This document shows positions 63,740-64,000 of a stretch of DNA of 64,000 bases, piece by piece. Under the pieces are notes generated by a model. The model was not told the origin of the DNA. It was given only the letters and a program-made list of their open reading frames with translations, and made no database searches. The stretch is from Actinomycetales bacterium (lineage in GTDB: Bacteria; Actinomycetota; Actinomycetes; Actinomycetales; Microbacteriaceae): the NCBI GenBank assembly GCA_017308515.1, contig JAFKEN010000011.1, forward strand, positions 35,316-99,315, given 5' to 3'. Within the stretch, counting starts at the first letter, position 1; every line of letters starts with the position of its first letter. The position numbers and the translations under genes were made by a program.

Positions 63740-64000
63740 GGGAGCTCAGGTGCCCGCGCAGACTTTGCGAGGCAGGTGGCGAGATGGGGTTGGGGGCTCC
63801 TGGCGAGTGCCTACCCGACGGCGCTTTCGCGAATCGTGAATTCGCGGGGGCCTGTCCCAACTGCCGTGAGTTCGTTCGGCCATCTGCTCCCTCGATCTCT
63901 CATAGGAGCGAGGTACGCAGGGATCGCCACCGATACCCGATTCTTGTAGAGATTTCATGATTTCTGAAAGAATCTGTGTATTGTTGACGTATGTGCGGTG
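63740..64000. other. Lower-GC stretch at the right edge, probable promoter region of the element
   Basis: Upstream of the leftward transfer genes the sequence becomes AT-richer, especially 63940-63990. No convincing gene lies within. An ATG at 63991 could start a rightward gene (first residues Met-Cys-Gly), with TATTGT at 63979-63984 as a possible -10 for a leaderless message, but only 10 bases are visible. Confidence 0.4.

Noticed and set aside
63746..63958. Small leftward frame at the right edge
   Set aside because: Arg/Ser/Pro-rich, low-GC surroundings, no ribosome site; more likely the upstream region of the transfer operon.

Overview
The window is very GC-rich (about 70 percent over most of its length), densely packed and full of 4-bp ATGA/GTGA overlaps. 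Its core gene order is typical of Actinomycetota and best matches Microbacteriaceae: tig-clpP1-clpP2-clpX, a T-box followed by ileS-folC-DUF4233-ndk, then VKOR/thioredoxin, rne-rplU-rpmA-obgE-proB, and proA-nadD-rsfS. Other family hallmarks are ClpP paralogues in tandem, an RNase E with a long Ala/Lys/Pro-rich N-terminus, and many probable leaderless genes with a TAnnnT box 6-7 nt before the start codon. The species cannot be named from this sequence alone.

Layout. 1-430: the start of a leftward fatty acid desaturase gene, cut by the window edge. 700-4400: a small foreign island of lower GC with a lipoprotein, a tyrosine-recombinase remnant, a nucleotidyltransferase-like gene, an unknown gene and a HEPN-like gene. 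It ends at tRNA-Gly(TCC), with a second half copy of that tRNA 146 bp further on. 4500-8250: a secreted protein, two small leftward genes, tRNA-Pro(TGG), trigger factor, and a DUF2202 ferritin-like protein behind a CsoR/CstR-type operator. 8300-16800: an HNH/DUF222 protein, a TPR protein, clpP1-clpP2, a leftward copper cluster (CopC, YcnI, membrane protein), clpX and a BenE-type transporter. 16900-24700: one operon of a ROK regulator, two ABC permeases, a binding lipoprotein, a GH15-like enzyme and a GH31 alpha-glucosidase. It looks like uptake and breakdown of an alpha-glucan oligosaccharide. No ATPase is encoded, so a shared MsiK-type ATPase is presumed.

24700-35700: a membrane protein, an M3 oligopeptidase divergent from an ArsR-type regulator with paired palindromes, a GNAT enzyme, valS (with a low-GC mosaic patch), an MHS transporter, and a GntR/DUF1648 pair with a clear operator. 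35700-57800: translation and housekeeping genes as listed above, plus an alpha/beta hydrolase, an MFS transporter, acetolactate decarboxylase and an ABM-domain membrane protein. 57900-64000: tRNA-Ala(GGC) carries the left end of an integrative element of ICE type. Xis and Int read away from the tRNA; a convergent transfer module (small protein, VirD4-type coupling protein, SSB-like, DUF4913, Arg-rich repeat protein) follows. The right end lies outside the window.

The most unusual signals are the MNT/HEPN-like cassette beside the broken tRNA-Gly, the recombinant patch inside valS, the operator embedded in a leaderless GntR promoter, and the two apparent CTG starts at CTGA overlaps (benE-like gene and rsfS).
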